Source: Klebsiella pneumoniae
GTDB lineage: Bacteria > Verrucomicrobiota > Verrucomicrobiia > Limisphaerales > SXTU01
Assembly: GCA_943330855.2 (NCBI GenBank)
Contig: CALQJI020000015.1
Coordinates: forward strand, 1 to 64,000
Length of the DNA: 64,000 bases
Direction: 5' to 3'
Part shown: in pieces, positions 8,647-17,582 of the stretch
How positions within the stretch are numbered: the stretch's first letter is position 1
Layout: each line of letters begins with the position of its first letter
The notes under the pieces: model-generated
Database searches by the model: none
Told to the model about the DNA's origin: nothing
What the model saw: the letters and a program-made list of their open reading frames with translations, nothing else
Position numbers and translations under genes: made by a program

Positions 8647-9573
8647 TTAGCGTCCCAGCAGCTTCCGAAGTTCCGCCACCGCTCCGTCCGCCGTGATGCC
8701 ATACCGCGCGAGCAGCGTTGCCTGGGAGCCATACTTATCCGGAAACACATCCGGAATCCCGATGCGCTTGAAGCGCTTCGGCGTATTGAAATTTGCTTCT
8801 GCCAGCGTCTCCGCCACCGCGCTGCCAAGGCCGCCGATGATGGTGTGTTCTTCGATGGAAAGAATCGCTGGCACGCGGGCCGCCTGTGTGAGCAGTGCCT
8901 CGGTGTCGAACGGCTTGACCGTGTGCATATGGAGCACTCCCGCACTGATGCCGCACTGCTCAAGCTGCGCCGCTGCGGCCAATGCGGGCTGAAGCGTGAT
9001 GCCCGTCGTGACGATGAGCGCATCCGATCCTTCGCGGACGAGCAGTGCCTTACCAACCTGAAAACCCAGCTCTGGCCGCGATACGATGGCGTCCCCGCCT
9101 TTGCCCAGCCGGATATACATCGGGCCGTCCCAGTCGAGCGTCTGCGGCATGAGACGTTTCATTTCCTCGGCGTCGCAGGGAGCGACGATGGCCATGCGTG
9201 GCAAAGTGCGGAAGAGGGCGATGTCCTCGATGGCCTCATGCGTCGGGCCGAGCGGCGCATACACCACCCCGCCGCCGCTGCCGATGAGGCGGACGTTGGT
9301 GTGATGCAGGCTAAGGTCGAGGCATACCTGTTCGTAGCAGCGGCGCGTGAGAAAGGTGGCGATGGTGTTGATGTAGACAACCTTGCCCTCCAGAGCTAGC
9401 CCCGCAGCCATCGTGACGAGGTGAGCCTCGCTCACGCCTTCCATGAAGAACCGCTCCGGCATCTCGGCCTTGAATTGCTTCAGGGTGCCGATACCGAGGT
9501 CGGAGCCGATGAAGACCACGCGCTGGTCGCGCTTGGCCAACTCATACACCGCGTCGAGACTCGTCTTGCGCAT
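8647..9573 (-). CDS. Transketolase, C-terminal subunit (split enzyme)
   Basis: A 308-residue protein covering the pyrimidine-binding and C-terminal domains of transketolase. The ThDP-activating glutamate is expected in EGVSEAHLV (Glu49), followed by GGGVVYAPLGPTHEAIEDIA. The second half has GSDALIVTTGITL and SIEEHTIIGGLGSAVAE. With the upstream gene it should form a heteromeric split transketolase or a related two-carbon transfer enzyme. The start codon shares one base with the stop of the N-terminal subunit gene, so the two are translationally coupled. It is the last gene of the six-gene sugar operon. Confidence 0.92.
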   Translation of the reverse strand: MRKTSLDAVYELAKRDQRVVFIGSDLGIGTLKQFKAEMPERFFMEGVSEAHLVTMAAGLALEGKVVYINTIATFLTRRCYEQVCLDLSLHHTNVRLIGSGGGVVYAPLGPTHEAIEDIALFRTLPRMAIVAPCDAEEMKRLMPQTLDWDGPMYIRLGKGGDAIVSRPELGFQVGKALLVREGSDALIVTTGITLQPALAAAAQLEQCGISAGVLHMHTVKPFDTEALLTQAARVPAILSIEEHTIIGGLGSAVAETLAEANFNTPKRFKRIGIPDVFPDKYGSQATLLARYGITADGAVAELRKLLGR

Positions 9574-10430
9574 TAGCGGTCGCCCTCCAGCGCGGTGAGC
9601 AGGGACTTAACCTCGTCCTCAGTCACCTTGTTCTTGTGATGCCAGTTCAAATTGTTCTCCACGAACGGCACGCCCTTGCCCTTGATCGTGTGGCAGATGA
9701 TGGCGGTGGGCTTGTCTGCGTGGAAGGGGGCGCGAGCCAGCGCCGCGCGCAGAGCCGCTACATCGTGGCCGTCCACTTCTTCGACGGCCCAGCCGAACGC
9801 ACGCCACTTGTCGGCGAAGGGGTCGAGATCGAGCACTTCGTAAGTGGTGCTGTAGCTCTGCTGCTTGTTGTAGTCCACGAGCACCGTGAGGTTCGACAAG
9901 CGATGCTTCGCGGCGCTCAACGCCGCCTCCCAAACCGAGCCTTCGTTGGATTCGCCATCGCTGCAAATGGCGAAGACCCGATGCGCCGTCTTGTCGATTC
10001 GCGCGTTCAATGCGAAGCCGACGGCGAAGGACAATCCGTGGCCCAGGCTGCCCGTGCTGGCCTCGATGCCGGGGATTTTTCCGAACTCGGGATGCCCACC
10101 GAGCATCCCGTCTGGCTTGCAAAACCGCCACAGTTCGGCTTCGGGAAAGAAGCCCTTCTCCGCGAGGAGCACGTAAAGCGCGAGGCAGCCGTGGCCCTTG
10201 CTGAGAACAAAACGGTCGCGTTCCGGCCAGCGAGGGTTCGTCGCGTCGTAGCGCAGCACGTCGTCGTAGAGCACGCGCAGCATCTCAACGAGGCAGAACG
10301 CGGAGCCGACGTGGCCGCGCCCGCCGCGCTCGATGGTTCGCACGATTTGGCGGCGCAGCGCGAGGGAGCGCTCATCCAGCTTCACGGTGTTGACCGGCGG
10401 CGGTTTAGGTGAGGAAAGGGTTGCAGTCAT
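9573..10430 (-). CDS. Transketolase, N-terminal subunit (split enzyme)
   Basis: A 285-residue thiamine-diphosphate-binding half of transketolase. Visible motifs are GGRGHVGSAF (His40), VLSKGHGCLALY (His80), TGSLGHGLS (126-134) and the ThDP/metal motif CSDGESNEGSVWEA (156-169) ending in VLVDYNKQQS. Split transketolases of this type occur in secondary and surface-sugar clusters as well as in pentose metabolism. Here the enzyme sits among a nucleotidyltransferase, sugar kinases and a phosphatase, so a biosynthetic ketose step is more likely than the pentose phosphate pathway. The gene overlaps the upstream kinase gene by 26 bp. Confidence 0.93.
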   Translation of the reverse strand: MTATLSSPKPPPVNTVKLDERSLALRRQIVRTIERGGRGHVGSAFCLVEMLRVLYDDVLRYDATNPRWPERDRFVLSKGHGCLALYVLLAEKGFFPEAELWRFCKPDGMLGGHPEFGKIPGIEASTGSLGHGLSFAVGFALNARIDKTAHRVFAICSDGESNEGSVWEAALSAAKHRLSNLTVLVDYNKQQSYSTTYEVLDLDPFADKWRAFGWAVEEVDGHDVAALRAALARAPFHADKPTAIICHTIKGKGVPFVENNLNWHHKNKVTEDEVKSLLTALEGDR

Positions 10431-11469
10431 ACTGCTGTTGGATGCGGCGCAGCATCGCGCGGGATTTGGTGAGCTGTCGGCGTTGCGCCAGGTCGCGGTC
10501 GTTAGCGGCGCGGGCGAACTGCCGGCGCTGGAGGTCGGACGGAAGGAATTCGTTCAGCAGAATCAGGCACCACTTGAGGCCGAATAGTGGGAACACGGCC
10601 TCGACGCGGCGTCGAAGGCTGGGCTGATCTGAGAAGCGGGAAAAGATTCCCGTGGCGAAGCGGCGCTTGAGCGCGGCGGTCGCGGGCTTCGCCGGATGCA
10701 GCAGGAAATCCACGATCATCTTCGCGGGATCGTCCCAGCCGAAATACTCGAAGTCGAGCCAAACGATCCCGCCTTCCCGCTGCCGCACTGCGTTATGGAA
10801 GCCAAAGTCCGATGGGCTGAGAGTGCGATCTGCGTGCGACAGTTCACGAGTGAATCCGCCGCGCGGCAGCTTCGCTCGGCTCCATTTCAACAGGAGTGCC
10901 AACGCCGGATCAAACTCGTCGCGGAGAAACGTCTGGAGTGCGGCGAGTTGTTTCGTGCTGCCCTCCGCCGCCGAGAGTCGCTCGCGCCGACGGAGCAGCA
11001 CGTCCACCATCGCCGCGACGGAGAAGCAGGCTTCCGAGGCCGGGCCGATTTTCCGACAATCGGGCTGTTCCGTAAGACCGCGAAGGCGCGCGAGGAAATC
11101 AACGAGGGCGTCAATGTCCGCCGCCCGAATTTGCCCCGGTTCTCCGCCGGGGATGAATTCATAGAGTGCGACGCCCGTGCCGCGATGCGCTGCGAGCGGT
11201 TGTGGCACGTCACGAAAGCCGTGTTTCCACATCAGTCGGAGCGCGTCGAACTCGACGCCGATTCGGTCGCGCGGGTCGTTGGGATGGCGGAAGCAGACCT
11301 TCACCGCCACGTCTCGTCCGCCGTCCAACTGCGCCCGGAACACGCGGCTGTTGCGCCCGCCCGCGAGGGGTTCGAGCGTTATCACCCGCGCTCGCGACAG
11401 GCGCTCCACGGTGTCGAGCAGGTCGGCGGATGCCGATTCAGTTGGCGCGGGCAAAGACATGATTTTCAA
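10405..11469 (-). CDS. Aminoglycoside-phosphotransferase-fold small-molecule kinase
   Basis: A 354-residue APH/ChoK-like kinase. It has an N-lobe with LAGGRNSRVFRAQL (35-48) and the nucleotide-positioning Lys in VAVKVCF (Lys57). The catalytic loop is SPSDFGFHNA (218-227), with likely Asp221 and Asn226, and the metal-binding segment is WLDFEYFGWDDPAK (237-250). Such kinases phosphorylate sugars, choline or amino-sugars. The position inside a sugar operon suggests a sugar substrate rather than antibiotic resistance. It overlaps the HAD gene by 32 bp and the transketolase gene by 26 bp. Confidence 0.85.
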   Translation of the reverse strand: MKIMSLPAPTESASADLLDTVERLSRARVITLEPLAGGRNSRVFRAQLDGGRDVAVKVCFRHPNDPRDRIGVEFDALRLMWKHGFRDVPQPLAAHRGTGVALYEFIPGGEPGQIRAADIDALVDFLARLRGLTEQPDCRKIGPASEACFSVAAMVDVLLRRRERLSAAEGSTKQLAALQTFLRDEFDPALALLLKWSRAKLPRGGFTRELSHADRTLSPSDFGFHNAVRQREGGIVWLDFEYFGWDDPAKMIVDFLLHPAKPATAALKRRFATGIFSRFSDQPSLRRRVEAVFPLFGLKWCLILLNEFLPSDLQRRQFARAANDRDLAQRRQLTKSRAMLRRIQQQYDCNPFLT

Positions 11470-12052
11470 TCTGCGCCCAGCTCGTGAGGACCTTCAGACC
11501 TGCGGGCGCGGCGGACTGGCGTTGTGGGGCAAACAGGATTCTTTCCGCGCCGGCTGGAAACTCTGGCTCACGAAAAACCTCCTCCAAGTCATCAATAAAG
11601 ATCGTGCAGCCGAGCGCGCGGATGTGGCCGATCTTCTCCAGTCGGGTGGCGCCGAAATGAACGTGGTCGCGGGGCAGGGCAGGGGAGGTGGAGTCGAAAT
11701 ACCCCGCGTCCTCCAGCCAGCCGATGGCGGCCTCATGCAAGTCGTGTGGCGGACCGAGCACTGGCTGGCGGGTTTTGTGGCTGACGATATGGACCGCAAG
11801 CCCAGCGCGGTGGCAGCGGGCGAAGAAGGCCTTAACGCCGGGGAAGCCCACAGCCTCGCGGATGCGCGGGCCGTAGACGAGACCCTGTAGCTCGGTCCAT
11901 TTCTCCTCGCCACCGAGAAGACGTAGGTGGTCGCGCACGGCGGTTTTTTCCATCGGCACTGAGCTGGGAATTAGCCCGCGTTCGACAGCGATGCGGTGGA
12001 ACAAGGCATCGTAGCTGACAATGGTGTTGTCGAAGTCAACGCCGATGACCAT
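11438..12052 (-). CDS. HAD-superfamily phosphatase
   Basis: A 204-residue HAD hydrolase with all four motifs recognisable: motif I DFDNTI (Asp6 nucleophile, Asp8), motif II IVSHKT (89-94), a lysine near 140, and the acidic pair in FIDDLEEVF (154-155). It lacks a large cap, which fits a small sugar-phosphate phosphatase. In the operon it would remove a phosphate between the kinase and nucleotidyl-transfer steps. The substrate is unknown. Its 3' end overlaps the kinase gene, and its start is 18 bp after the SDR stop codon. Confidence 0.85.
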   Translation of the reverse strand: MVIGVDFDNTIVSYDALFHRIAVERGLIPSSVPMEKTAVRDHLRLLGGEEKWTELQGLVYGPRIREAVGFPGVKAFFARCHRAGLAVHIVSHKTRQPVLGPPHDLHEAAIGWLEDAGYFDSTSPALPRDHVHFGATRLEKIGHIRALGCTIFIDDLEEVFREPEFPAGAERILFAPQRQSAAPAGLKVLTSWAQIENHVFARAN

Positions 12053-12070
12053 GGGATTTTTCCGACCGCG

Positions 12071-13090
12071 TCACGACACCTTCAGTTCCTGCATCCGCTT
12101 GATGTTCGAGTAGAGCGTGTGCTTGAACGGCTCGGGAATCTTCCCGGCGCGATAAGCGTTCACGATGCTCTGGATGGCGTCTTCGATGCCGTATTGCACC
12201 TCGAAACCGAGCACCCGCTTCACCTTGTCGGAGTTGACGTGGTAGCTGCGGTTGTCGTCGCTGGGCGTGTATTCCAGCTCGATGGTCTGGTCGCCAATCG
12301 TGTCGCGCACGAGGAAGGCAATCTTCTCAATGGCGAGGTTTTGGAAGCCGATGTTGAAAGCCTCGCGATCCACCTTCGCGGCGGGCGCGGCGAGGAAGGT
12401 CAGGTAGGCGCGGACCATGTCCTTGATGTTCAGGTTCGGACGGAGCTGCTTGCCGCCGAAGATGCGAATCTTGTGATTCACCAGCGCGTGGATGGTGAGG
12501 ATGTTGACCGAGAGGTCCAGGCGCAGGCGCGGCGCGTAGCCGCACACAGTCGCGGGGCGAATGATGACGCGGTCCATGCCGCCCACGTCGGTGCGGGCGA
12601 GCAGGTCACGCTCGCAGTCGAGCTTGAAGCGCGAGTAGTCGGTGAGCGGAAGTGGCTCGGCGTCCTCGCGCACGTCGGGGGTTTCCTTCACGCCGTAGAT
12701 GCTGGAGGAACTTGCGTAGATGAAGCGCTTCACACCGGCCCCAATCGCGCCGTTCATCAGCCCGGCGAAGCAGTCGTAGTTGATGGATTTGCCGAGATTC
12801 GGGTTCAGCTCGAAGCTCGGGTCGTTGGAAATGCAGGCGAGGTGAATGACGGCGTCCACGCCCTTCATGGCTTCGCCGACGCGGTTGGAATCGCGCAAGT
12901 CCACCTCCAGTAATTCCAGCTCCGGGCGCTGGGCGTAGTCGCCGAAGACCTGCTTGCCATACCAAAAGGTGTCGAGCACGCGGACGCGATAGCCGGCGTC
13001 GAGCAGCGCCGGCACGAGCGCGCTGCCGACGTAGCCGCCGCCGCCGGTGACGAGGATGGTTTTGTAGCCGTTGGGATTGGAGTGACTCAT
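12071..13090 (-). CDS. NAD-dependent epimerase/dehydratase (extended SDR)
   Basis: A 339-residue extended SDR. The NAD-binding motif is TGGGGYVGSALV (15-26), and Asp64 is in the VDLRDSN loop. The active-site serine run SSSSIYG is at 127-133, and the Tyr152-x3-Lys156 pair is in DYSRFK. Enzymes of this type epimerise, dehydrate or reduce nucleotide-bound or phosphorylated sugars. It lies between the cytidylyltransferase-kinase fusion and the HAD phosphatase and is probably co-transcribed with both. Confidence 0.9.
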   Translation of the reverse strand: MSHSNPNGYKTILVTGGGGYVGSALVPALLDAGYRVRVLDTFWYGKQVFGDYAQRPELELLEVDLRDSNRVGEAMKGVDAVIHLACISNDPSFELNPNLGKSINYDCFAGLMNGAIGAGVKRFIYASSSSIYGVKETPDVREDAEPLPLTDYSRFKLDCERDLLARTDVGGMDRVIIRPATVCGYAPRLRLDLSVNILTIHALVNHKIRIFGGKQLRPNLNIKDMVRAYLTFLAAPAAKVDREAFNIGFQNLAIEKIAFLVRDTIGDQTIELEYTPSDDNRSYHVNSDKVKRVLGFEVQYGIEDAIQSIVNAYRAGKIPEPFKHTLYSNIKRMQELKVS

Positions 13091-13123
13091 GGGAATGCTC
13101 AGTCTGCGAAAGCGTTTCGTCGC

Positions 13124-14653
13124 CTACTTCATCAGCGACGTGAAGTGGCGGAAGAGGCTGGTCGGATCAATGAAGCTCCGATGGCCCATGATCATGCACG
13201 CCTCTGCGCCGACGACGTTGGCGATGAAGCCGAGCGTCTCCGCCGGGATGCCCAGCGCGGCGCAGGGCGCGGTCACGGCGAACACGGCGTCACCTGCGCC
13301 CACGCGGTCCACGACACGGATGGCGAAGGCGGGCACTTCGGCGATGACTTGATTGCTGTCGCAGCAGTAACAGCCGGCGCCACCGCGCGTGACGAGGAAA
13401 TATTGGCTACCCACGCGGGCCGCTGCCGCGCGCGTGATGCCCGCGATGTCCTCGGTCATCTTGCGCGCGTCGAGTCGCACCTCGGGCTCGCCGAGCGAGA
13501 CGAAGTCGGCGCGGGGATACTTGGAGATGAGGTTGAAGCCTCGGTTGCCCGCGTTCACCTGCACGTTCACGGCGAGGAATTTCGCGCGCGCACAGATGAG
13601 ATGCACCGCGCGCTCGGTCAGTAATCCGTGCCCGTAGTCGGCGACGACCACCACGTCGTATTGGGGCAGCAGTTCGTCGAGCTTTGTGAGGAACTGCTCC
13701 TCCAATTCGGGCGTGAGGCGCTCGTTCCGCATCTCATAGACCTCGAAGAGCTTGGCCGACAGGTGCTCCTCGAGGAACCGCCGCTTCACAATCGTAGGCG
13801 CGTCGGGCAGGCGGAGGTAGTGGGGGCGGACGTTGCTGTTGAGCTTCGACTGGATGAAGTCTTCGTGAGAATTCACCGTGCCCAATGCGCTCAAAAGACC
13901 GACCTCATCGCAGAAGTTCGAGACGTGGTTGGCGATGGCCAGCACGCCGCCGGCGTAACGCTCGGTGCGGTTGTGCAGAGCGGCAAGGACCGGCTCCTTG
14001 CTGGATTTGCCCAGCACGCTGCAGAATTGATACTCGTCAACAATCGTCTCGCCGATGACGAGGACCTTTTTCTTCCGAATCGCCTGCAAGTGCCCGATGA
14101 CTTCCTCCGGTGGATGCTCCACGCGGAAGCGTTCGAGGAAGTCCTTCGTCTTCGGCGTGAAGACATCCATGAAGCGGTTGATGAGCGTGGACGCGCTGAA
14201 GGTCTCCTCGTCGGTCAGGTGCAGCTTGCCGCCCCCGGCCACCACGGCTGCCTCCTCGTCGGAAATCGCGGTGGTGTGGTCGCGCTTGCCCTCCTCGCGG
14301 ACCATGCCTTTCACGTAGAGCGAAGGACGGACAATCTTGATGGTCTCCACCGCAGTGGGCCACTCGGTGACGGCCACGAAGTCCACGCACGCCAGCGACG
14401 CCAGCGCCTCGGCGCGCAGCTTCTCCGGGAACGCCGGTCGGTGCGGCCCCTTGTTCACGAACCGGTCAGGCGTGGTCGTGACCACGAGCACGTCGCCGAG
14501 TTGCTTGGCGGCTTCGAGGTGCTTGATGTGCCCGATGTGCAGCAGGTCGAAGACCCCGTGGCAGTGAATGATGATCCTCCCGGCGACGCGGTGGGCTTCC
14601 AGCGCGGGGCCGAGGTCGTGAACGCGGAAAATCTTCTTAGCCGTGGCTTCCAT
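13124..14653 (-). CDS. Cytidylyltransferase-PfkB sugar kinase fusion
   Basis: A 509-residue bifunctional protein. Residues about 26-160 are a nucleotidyltransferase with GVFDLLHIGHIKHL (HIGH at 39-42) and VKGMVREEGKRDHTT. Residues about 196-509 are a PfkB/ribokinase-type kinase with VLVIGETIVDEY and the signature DRVGAGDAVFA, the catalytic Asp of GAGD being residue 455. The same two activities are fused in HldE, but there the kinase is N-terminal. Here the order is reversed. It is the first gene of the operon and probably phosphorylates and activates a sugar. A heptose or a ketose are both possible. Confidence 0.9.
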   Translation of the reverse strand: MEATAKKIFRVHDLGPALEAHRVAGRIIIHCHGVFDLLHIGHIKHLEAAKQLGDVLVVTTTPDRFVNKGPHRPAFPEKLRAEALASLACVDFVAVTEWPTAVETIKIVRPSLYVKGMVREEGKRDHTTAISDEEAAVVAGGGKLHLTDEETFSASTLINRFMDVFTPKTKDFLERFRVEHPPEEVIGHLQAIRKKKVLVIGETIVDEYQFCSVLGKSSKEPVLAALHNRTERYAGGVLAIANHVSNFCDEVGLLSALGTVNSHEDFIQSKLNSNVRPHYLRLPDAPTIVKRRFLEEHLSAKLFEVYEMRNERLTPELEEQFLTKLDELLPQYDVVVVADYGHGLLTERAVHLICARAKFLAVNVQVNAGNRGFNLISKYPRADFVSLGEPEVRLDARKMTEDIAGITRAAAARVGSQYFLVTRGGAGCYCCDSNQVIAEVPAFAIRVVDRVGAGDAVFAVTAPCAALGIPAETLGFIANVVGAEACMIMGHRSFIDPTSLFRHFTSLMK

Positions 14654-14880
14654 GACAATTAGCGGTGCAGACGATGAACAACGGGCATGGCGAATGCAAT
14701 TCTTCTCAAGCTTGAGCCGGCGGATTCACCCAGCATGGGCGATCGAATGACGCCAGCGGGAGTATTCCAAACTGAAAGGGCGGAGCTCCTCCCCCCCTCT
14801 CCGCCTCCATGCCGCTGCTTTCAGCCAGTCACGGTCAATGCCAACAGGTTCGAAACAGGTGCCTGAGCTGGACGCGGACT

Positions 14881-15756
14881 TCAGCGCCGGGGCCGTGTCT
14901 GGCCAGCAGAGTGGAACTGGAGTATCTGCCCCACATCGGTGAACTTGAAGTAGTTGGTGGGAATTTGAAACAGGGCCTTGGCGAGGACGTTTTCAGCGAT
15001 GCTTTCCACCGAGCGGATGCGGACGGTGATGAGGCTGTCGCTCACGTCGAACTGAGCCTGTGCTAACTGCGGAACGGTAGCAGAAGTCTCCCACAGCCGG
15101 ACCGGGCGTTTCTCCCCAGTCGTGTAGGTGAGCGTGGCTTGGTATTTCTCCATGCCATTGGCGGGGTCTTTGCCGAGCGAGGTTTTGTCCAAGCGGATCA
15201 GCGCGGGGATGTCCTCATCGGGTAGCGCTTGGGTGATGTAGGCCTTGGCGTCCGGGAAAAGCTGCTGCGTGAGCCTCATGTTAATGGCGGACATGGTCAG
15301 CGTGGTGACGCGGTTGATGCCGGCGGCGCGGAGCGAGGCGAACGGCCCGGTGCTATCGATTCGCGTGGGCAAAGCACTCAGATCAAGTTCTGTGCGCACG
15401 CGGCCGTCGATGATGTGCAATGTCAATGGGAGTGTGGTGACCTCGACCTTGCCCGCGTTGGTGACACTCAACTCGAATTCACCAGTCGCCGTGATGGACT
15501 TCATGTCGGCCAAGAGCCTGGCCAGCGAGGTGTCCAAGTTGAAGGACCGAGGTTGCACTCGAATGGATTGCGTCGGCAGTTGCGGCGCTGGCTGGGCCGG
15601 TGCCAGCAGGAAGGGATTCGGGTTGGCCGGGCTTAGGGAGCGCGCGGGAACTCCAGAGCGTGACGGCACTTCGATGCGCTTGGGATTGGTTTGCGCGCTG
15701 GTGGCGAAGGCGAAGCCGCATAGTCCGGTGAGCAGGGCTGAAAAGTGAAGTTTCAT
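14881..15756 (-). CDS. Secreted protein of unknown function
   Basis: A 291-residue protein from the ATG at 15756, where MKLHFSALLTGLCGFAFATSAQ forms a clean signal peptide. The open frame extends 25 codons further upstream without such a signal. A Pro-rich linker (about 25-70) is followed by a soluble domain containing TGEFELSVTNAGKVEVTTLP and LPDEDIPALIRLDKT. I do not recognise a family. It is separated from the sugar operon by 227 bp in which I see no gene. Confidence 0.7.
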   Translation of the reverse strand: MKLHFSALLTGLCGFAFATSAQTNPKRIEVPSRSGVPARSLSPANPNPFLLAPAQPAPQLPTQSIRVQPRSFNLDTSLARLLADMKSITATGEFELSVTNAGKVEVTTLPLTLHIIDGRVRTELDLSALPTRIDSTGPFASLRAAGINRVTTLTMSAINMRLTQQLFPDAKAYITQALPDEDIPALIRLDKTSLGKDPANGMEKYQATLTYTTGEKRPVRLWETSATVPQLAQAQFDVSDSLITVRIRSVESIAENVLAKALFQIPTNYFKFTDVGQILQFHSAGQTRPRR

Positions 15757-15957
15757 GCGTCGCTGGGTGTTTCCAGCGTGGCGCAGCGTAGTGAATCTCC
15801 CGGTGACAGCCAGAGGAATTTCAGCGCGCACCTCAGCGGGTGGTAACGGTCCTCAGCCCGGAATGACGACGAATCACGGCTCTCCTGAATGCGGCGGGGC
15901 ATTTGCGTCTGGGCTGGAGTTTCCCCCTGTCCCCTTCACTCTGCGCCACCAACGGTC

Positions 15958-16779
15958 ATGAACACCAGCCCCACCATCCCTGAAGACGCGCACGCGGTGC
16001 GCGCCGAAGTCCGCAAAGCCTACGCCGCCGTCGCCGCACGCGCGGCGAACTGCGGGCCGAACGCTGCCTCCACCTGCTGCGGTGGCGGTGGCCCGCCCGC
16101 CATCGGCGCGCAGACACTGGGTTACAGCGCTGAGGAAATCGCCGCTGCGCCCGCCGGTTCCGACCTCGGGCTGGGCTGCGGCAACCCGCAGGCCATTGCC
16201 GCGCTGCGCCCCGGCGAGACGGTGCTCGACCTCGGCAGCGGTGCGGGCTTCGACTGCTTCCTCGCCGCGCGCGCCGTCGGCCCGACGGGCCGCGTCATCG
16301 GCGTGGACATGACGATGGCCATGGTGCTGCAAGCCCGCGCGAACGCGGCGAAGGCCGGCGTCCACCACGTCGAGTTCCGGCTCGGCGAAATCGAGTCCCT
16401 GCCCGTGGACTCGAACTCAGTGGACGTCATCCTCTCCAACTGCGTCATCAACCTCTCGCCCGACAAGCCGCGCGTCTTTCGCGACGCCTTCCGCGCACTG
16501 AAGCCCGGAGGCCGCCTCGCCCTCGCGGACACCGTGCGCACTGCGGACTTGCCGCCGGGCATCCTCGCCGACCTCGCAGCCCACTGCGGCTGCGTGGCCG
16601 GTGCGGCGTCGGTGGACGAACTGAAAACGATGCTCCGCGCCGCCGGCTTCGTGGACCTCCGCATCACGCCGATAGACGCGAGCCGCGCGTTCATCCACGG
16701 CTGGCTGCCGGGGAAGAACCCGGGGGATTACGTGCTGTCGGCGAGCATCGAGGCGGTCAAGCCGGAACGAGGGGAATGA
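15958..16779 (+). CDS. arsM: Arsenite S-adenosylmethionine methyltransferase
   Basis: A 273-residue class I methyltransferase. It has the SAM motif LDLGSGAGFDCFLAA (90-104) and the cysteines that define ArsM: a Cys40-Cys41 pair, Cys74 in LGLGCGNP, Cys162 in SNCVINLSPDK, and Cys210/212 in HCGCVAGA. ArsM methylates As(III) in the cytosol to volatile or exported forms. I start at 15958 because the family begins just here. An upstream in-frame ATG at 15889 adds 23 unlike residues. It overlaps the next gene by ATGATGA, so the two were an operon. Confidence 0.9.
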   Translation: MNTSPTIPEDAHAVRAEVRKAYAAVAARAANCGPNAASTCCGGGGPPAIGAQTLGYSAEEIAAAPAGSDLGLGCGNPQAIAALRPGETVLDLGSGAGFDCFLAARAVGPTGRVIGVDMTMAMVLQARANAAKAGVHHVEFRLGEIESLPVDSNSVDVILSNCVINLSPDKPRVFRDAFRALKPGGRLALADTVRTADLPPGILADLAAHCGCVAGAASVDELKTMLRAAGFVDLRITPIDASRAFIHGWLPGKNPGDYVLSASIEAVKPERGE

Positions 16780-17474
16780 TGAGCGCCCCGACGACCTTGG
16801 TGCTCCTGCCTGGGCTGGATGGGACGGAAGTTTTCTTCGCCCCGCTGCTCCGGCACCTGCCGACGTGGATCAAGCCGGTCGTCATCCAGTATCCCACGGC
16901 GGGTGCCAACGATTACAGGCACTTGTTGGAAATCGTGCGCGAGCAGGTGGCGCCGTTGAGACGCTTCGCGTTGCTGGGCTGGTCCTTCGGCGTGCCGCTC
17001 GCGCTCATGCTCGCCCACCAACGGCCGGGGGATGTTTCCGCCGTCGTGCTCTGCGGCACCTTCGTCACGCCGCCGCGGCCCGGGCTGGTTCCGTTCCGGT
17101 TCGCACTCCGCGGCCCCGTGGTGGCGACTGTCCGCGCGCTGCGTCGCACTCGGCTGTTGCTTCCAGGTTATGCGACTACCGAGCTGCGGTAGGCCAAGTC
17201 GGTGACCTGGAACCGCGTCGATGCCAGCGTCCTCGCAGCCCGCTCACGGGCTGCGCTGGGCGTGGACGTGCGGACCCAACTCCGTGAGTGCCGCACCCGG
17301 CTGATGTATCTGGCGGCCACGCGGGATGAAGTCGTGGGTCCACGCAGCCGCGATGAAGTTGTCGCCCTTGCGCCTCAGCTTCAGCTCGCCGAAGTGGAGG
17401 GGCCACACCTCGCCCTCTTCACCAATCCGCGACCGGCGGCGGAGCACGTCGCCAGGTTCCTGCGGGAGAACTGA
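16779..17474 (+). pseudogene. Alpha/beta hydrolase split by an in-frame amber codon
   Basis: One continuous reading frame encodes an alpha/beta hydrolase of about 231 residues. LLPGLDGTEVFF is at the N-terminus, the nucleophile elbow is GWSFGVP, and the C-terminal part is TRLMYLAATRDEVVGP with a final catalytic His in EGPHLALF. It is interrupted once by TAG at 17190-17192, between ELR and AKSVTWNRVDAS. The downstream part has no deletion or frameshift. A single change from CAG to TAG would explain it. The product without readthrough would lack the catalytic Asp and His. Confidence 0.8.
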
Positions 17475-17582
17475 CTCCTTCAAAGGCAGAACCCGAGGGG
17501 CGTGCTCAACGCAAGTTAGCCCGGCAGGCGCCAGCGTCCGCAGCGCCGCTCCGAACACTGAATACCTCCTCGTCCCGCTCGC

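Noticed and set aside
10405..11469. Aminoglycoside resistance gene
   Set aside because: The fold matches, but the gene is embedded by overlaps in a sugar operon and has no resistance-cassette context.
13020..13060. Another REP-like copy near GTAGCCGCCGCCGCC
   Set aside because: This is the normal coding sequence of the glycine-rich NAD motif of the SDR. It lacks the hairpin spacing and the opposing arm.
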